Part shown: one piece after another, positions 47,146 through 49,446 of the stretch
Position numbering within the stretch: the stretch's first letter is position 1
Layout of the letters: each line of letters begins with the position of its first letter
Assembly (NCBI GenBank): GCA_034432155.1
Contig: DAOUCP010000032.1
Location: forward strand, 1-49,446
Length of the DNA: 49,446 bases
Direction of reading: 5' to 3'
Source: DAOUCP01 sp034432155
GTDB lineage: Bacteria > Chloroflexota > Anaerolineae > Epilineales > Epilineaceae
The notes under the pieces: generated by a model
Database searches by the model: none
Told to the model about the DNA's origin: nothing
Seen by the model: the letters and a program-made list of their open reading frames with translations, nothing else
Position numbers and translations under genes: made by a program

Positions 47146-48981
47146 ATGCGTTCGGTGAGCCGCGGTTGGCTGATTTGGGCGTCGCTGGCGGCCCTGGTGT
47201 TGCTGCTGGCCGTCAGCTATCGGGCGGAGCGCGGTGAGCCATCCGAGATGTCGCTCACCGAGCTGCGCCGCGCCGTCCTGGAGTCCGAGGTCAAAGCCAT
47301 TGAGGTGAGCGGCGACGAGGCCAGTGCCGCGGTGACGCTCAAGGATGGCTCCGAGCGCCGGGTACGCAAGGAACAGGGCGCGGAAACGCTGTACCAGCAG
47401 CTGGGGCTCGGTTCGCGGCAGCTGGCCGGGGTGGAGTACAGCGTCGGTCGAGACACCAGTCTGGACGACGTGGTGCCGCTGCTCGGGGCACTGCTGCCGT
47501 TCGCTCTGATGATGGGCTTTCTGATCTTCATGGTGCGCCAGGCCCAGGCGGGCAACAATCAGGCCTTGTCCTTCGGCCGCAGTCGGGCACGGCTCATGCC
47601 AGGCAACACCCCCACCGTCACCTTCGACGATGTCGCGGGCGTCGACGAAGCAAAGCAAGAGCTCGCGGAAGTAGTGGAGTTCCTCCGCGAGCCGGACAAG
47701 TTCATGGCCCTGGGGGCGAAGATTCCGCGCGGTGTGCTCATGGTCGGGCCACCGGGCTGCGGCAAGACGTTGATGGCCAAGGCAGTGGCAGGGGAAGCCG
47801 GCGTGCCCTTCTTCTCCATTTCTGGTTCGGAGTTCGTGGAGATGTTCGTCGGTGTCGGCGCTAGCCGGGTGCGGGATCTGTTCGATCAGGCCAAGAAGCA
47901 CGCGCCGTGTATCGTGTTCATCGACGAGATCGACGCCGTGGGCCGGCAGCGGGGTACTGGACTGGGAGGCAGCCACGACGAACGCGAGCAGACGCTGAAC
48001 CAGATCCTGGTGGAAATGGATGGCTTCGACACCAGCACGAACGTGATCGTCCTCGCGGCGACGAATCGCCCCGACATCCTGGATCCGGCGCTGTTGCGCC
48101 CGGGTCGCTTCGACCGCCGGGTGGTCATCGACCGGCCCGACATGAACGGCCGCTTGGCCATCTTGCGGATCCACGGCCAGGGCAAGCCACTCGGCGAGGA
48201 TGTCGACCTGGAAGCCATCGCCAAGCAGACGCCCGGCTTCAGCGGCGCCGACCTCGAGAATCTCGTCAACGAGGCGGCGATTCTGGCGGCGCGGCGCAAC
48301 GGCCGAGCCATTCGGATGGCCGACCTGCGGGAAGCGGCCGACAAGGTGCGATACGGTCCCCAGCGGCGTAGCCGGGTCATCAGCCGGCAGGAGCTGGAGA
48401 TCACCGCCTACCACGAAGCCGGCCATGCTCTGGTGACGCACCTGATTCCGGAGTGTGACCCAGTTCAGCGAATCAGCATCATTCCACGCGGTCTGGCTAC
48501 CGGAATGACCACTTTGTTGCCGGAGGACGATCGCTACCTACGCAGCCGCACGCGCTTCAAGGCCGATTTGGCGGCGGCATTGGGTGGTCGGGCGGCGGAA
48601 ATCGTCGTGTTCGAGGATGTCTCGACCGGTGCCACCGAGGACCTGGAGTTCGTCACCCGTACAGCTCGTGAGATGGTGACGCGCTTCGGCATGAGTGACC
48701 AACTCGGTCCGCTCACCTTCGGCGAGCGGCAGGAGCTAGTCTTCCTCGGCCGCGACATTGCCGAGCAGCGCAACTACTCCGAGAAGACGGCGCAGGCCAT
48801 CGATGCGGAGGTCCGAGCACTCATCGCCGACGCGGACGAGCGGGCCCGGGAGCTTGTCACCCGTCACGTGGATCGTCTGCATCGCATTGCGCAGCGCCTG
48901 TTGGACGTGGAGACGTTGGAGCGGGCGGAGTTCCTCGGCCTGCTTGCCGAACCGATCGCCGCCGCGACGGCCGCGAGCTAA
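47146..48981 (+). CDS. ftsH: ATP-dependent zinc metalloprotease FtsH
   Basis: This 611-residue membrane protease has two N-terminal membrane helices (about 8-24 and 111-131) flanking a short external domain. The AAA+ domain carries Walker A GPPGCGKT (201-208), Walker B IVFIDEIDAVG and the SRH segment ATNRPDILDPALLRPGRFD. The M41 protease site is HEAGH (423-427), with the third zinc ligand probably in ATEDLE. It degrades membrane and short-lived cytoplasmic proteins. All motifs are intact and the length is typical. The ribosome site before the ATG is weak (GGACGG). The PASTA kinase is upstream on the same strand, but a separate promoter is likely. Confidence 0.96.
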   Translation: MRSVSRGWLIWASLAALVLLLAVSYRAERGEPSEMSLTELRRAVLESEVKAIEVSGDEASAAVTLKDGSERRVRKEQGAETLYQQLGLGSRQLAGVEYSVGRDTSLDDVVPLLGALLPFALMMGFLIFMVRQAQAGNNQALSFGRSRARLMPGNTPTVTFDDVAGVDEAKQELAEVVEFLREPDKFMALGAKIPRGVLMVGPPGCGKTLMAKAVAGEAGVPFFSISGSEFVEMFVGVGASRVRDLFDQAKKHAPCIVFIDEIDAVGRQRGTGLGGSHDEREQTLNQILVEMDGFDTSTNVIVLAATNRPDILDPALLRPGRFDRRVVIDRPDMNGRLAILRIHGQGKPLGEDVDLEAIAKQTPGFSGADLENLVNEAAILAARRNGRAIRMADLREAADKVRYGPQRRSRVISRQELEITAYHEAGHALVTHLIPECDPVQRISIIPRGLATGMTTLLPEDDRYLRSRTRFKADLAAALGGRAAEIVVFEDVSTGATEDLEFVTRTAREMVTRFGMSDQLGPLTFGERQELVFLGRDIAEQRNYSEKTAQAIDAEVRALIADADERARELVTRHVDRLHRIAQRLLDVETLERAEFLGLLAEPIAAATAAS

Positions 48982-49133
48982 GGCCCGCGGCCGGAGGCGG
49001 GGAGGAGAGCGATCCGCTGACGCCGTCGCCGGCCGAGACCGGGGACCGCCGCCGAACGCGGGGAGGAGAGGCATAGAGCTGGGGCTGGCGGCGCTGGGTC
49101 TCTGCACCGCCTCCGAACGCGGGGAGGAGAGGC
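48982..49133. repeat. Three repeats of about 30 bp with 61-bp period after ftsH
   Basis: Segments of about 30 bases, 48982-49011, 49043-49072 and 49104-49133, share CGGGGAGGAGAG at exact 61-base spacing. The second and third copies are nearly identical (ACCGCC.CCGAACGCGG followed by GGAGGAGAGG) and are separated by about 31 unrelated bases. The first copy is more diverged. Confidence 0.8.
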
Positions 49134-49249
49134 CCCGCCGCGAGAAGTCCGCCGTGCGAAGACGGTCGGGCCGCCGGCTGCGTCGCGCCAGGGCGCACCC
49201 GTGGGGGAGGTCGGCTCGCCTGGAGGCCAGTGTTGCTCGGAGGCTGCCC

Positions 49250-49446
49250 TAGGAGCCTGTCGGAGAAAGCTGGCGGTTCAAGTGGGCTGGGGTTATCCTA
49301 TGCGGCATGAACAAGTCCTTCCGAGAATATGCCATCGACCAGCCATTCTTGCTGCCGCCGGACTTGCGGGAGTGGTTGCCCGAGGATCATCTGGCGCTGT
49401 TTGTTGCCGATGTCGTCGGGCAACTTGACCTGTCGCCGATCTACGC
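49250..49446 (+). mobile_element. Left end of an IS1182-like insertion sequence (truncated by window)
   Basis: GGAGCCTGTCGGAGAAA, at about 49251-49267, resembles a terminal inverted repeat of IS1182-family elements, and the transposase gene starts 40 bases further on. The right end lies outside the window, so target duplication cannot be checked. Confidence 0.7.
49307..49446 (+). CDS. IS1182-family transposase, N-terminal part
   Basis: The first 46 codons are visible; they begin MNKSFREYAIDQPFLLPPDL and continue through REWLPEDHLALFVADVVGQLDLSPIY. The D-Q-P-x-L-L-P-P-D-L-R-E-W-L-P-E-D-H-L pattern is typical of the N-terminal domain of IS1182-family transposases. The DDE catalytic domain lies beyond the window. 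There is no strong ribosome site before the ATG. The element lies just beyond the 61-bp repeats downstream of ftsH. Confidence 0.85.
   Translation, partial: MNKSFREYAIDQPFLLPPDLREWLPEDHLALFVADVVGQLDLSPIY

Noticed and set aside
48982..49133. Annotating a definite CRISPR array
   Set aside because: Only three copies, one of them degenerate, in a genome region full of other tandem repeats and without cas genes; kept as a repeat with a finding.

Overview
The window is about 49 kb of GC-rich bacterial chromosome. It carries housekeeping genes (clpC, ftsH, secG, rsmD, an ftsB-like gene) next to many large secreted proteins with Thr/Pro/Ser-rich stalks, Ser/Thr kinases of the PknB type, an FHA-winged helix regulator and a subtilase fused to CAP domains. 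Together with the style of the surface proteins this suggests a member of the Chloroflexota, probably uncultured. That is an inference from gene content, not a proven placement.

Layout. 1-5347 (minus strand): a surface-polysaccharide operon led by a specialised NusG paralogue, followed by a WbpB-WbpD-WbpE-like trio for a 2,3-diacetamido sugar acid, an NDP-sugar 4-epimerase and an RmlC-like epimerase cut by the window edge. The WbpB-like gene carries an in-frame amber stop. 5731-5825: a selenocysteine tRNA, surrounded by short repeats. 6283-8513 (minus): kbl and tdh, which convert threonine to glycine plus acetyl-CoA. 8820-14792 (minus): a sugar-phosphate cluster of transketolase, PPi-type phosphofructokinase and two tandem GAPDH genes, the first of which lacks the catalytic cysteine. 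15137-18716 (minus): clpC and an isochorismatase-like hydrolase.

18884-33502: a block of exported proteins. A stalked beta-domain protein is followed by four neighbouring, apparently related secreted or membrane-anchored proteins of unknown function. Converging on them is a 1219-residue subtilase-CAP-beta-beta-CAP protein, and divergent from that is a membrane-anchored GH3-like protein whose catalytic motifs are lost. I regard this block as the best candidate for an undescribed cell-surface system.

33651-38354: a membrane Ser/Thr kinase divergent from an FHA-winged helix protein, then a YbhN-like membrane protein, a methyltransferase and a TPR lipoprotein. 38806-48981: a probably abundant surface protein with ideal expression signals, rsmD, a LysM protein, ftsB-like, an orphan peptide-binding protein, secG, a PASTA kinase and ftsH. 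The right end enters an IS1182-like transposase.

A second theme is that many intergenic gaps hold their own short tandem repeat, unrelated in sequence from gap to gap (periods of about 13, 24, 30, 35-36, 39, 47 and 61 bp). Three gaps show a 61-bp period, with roughly 25-30 conserved bases followed by unconserved bases, which resembles miniature CRISPR arrays, but no cas genes are present in the window.
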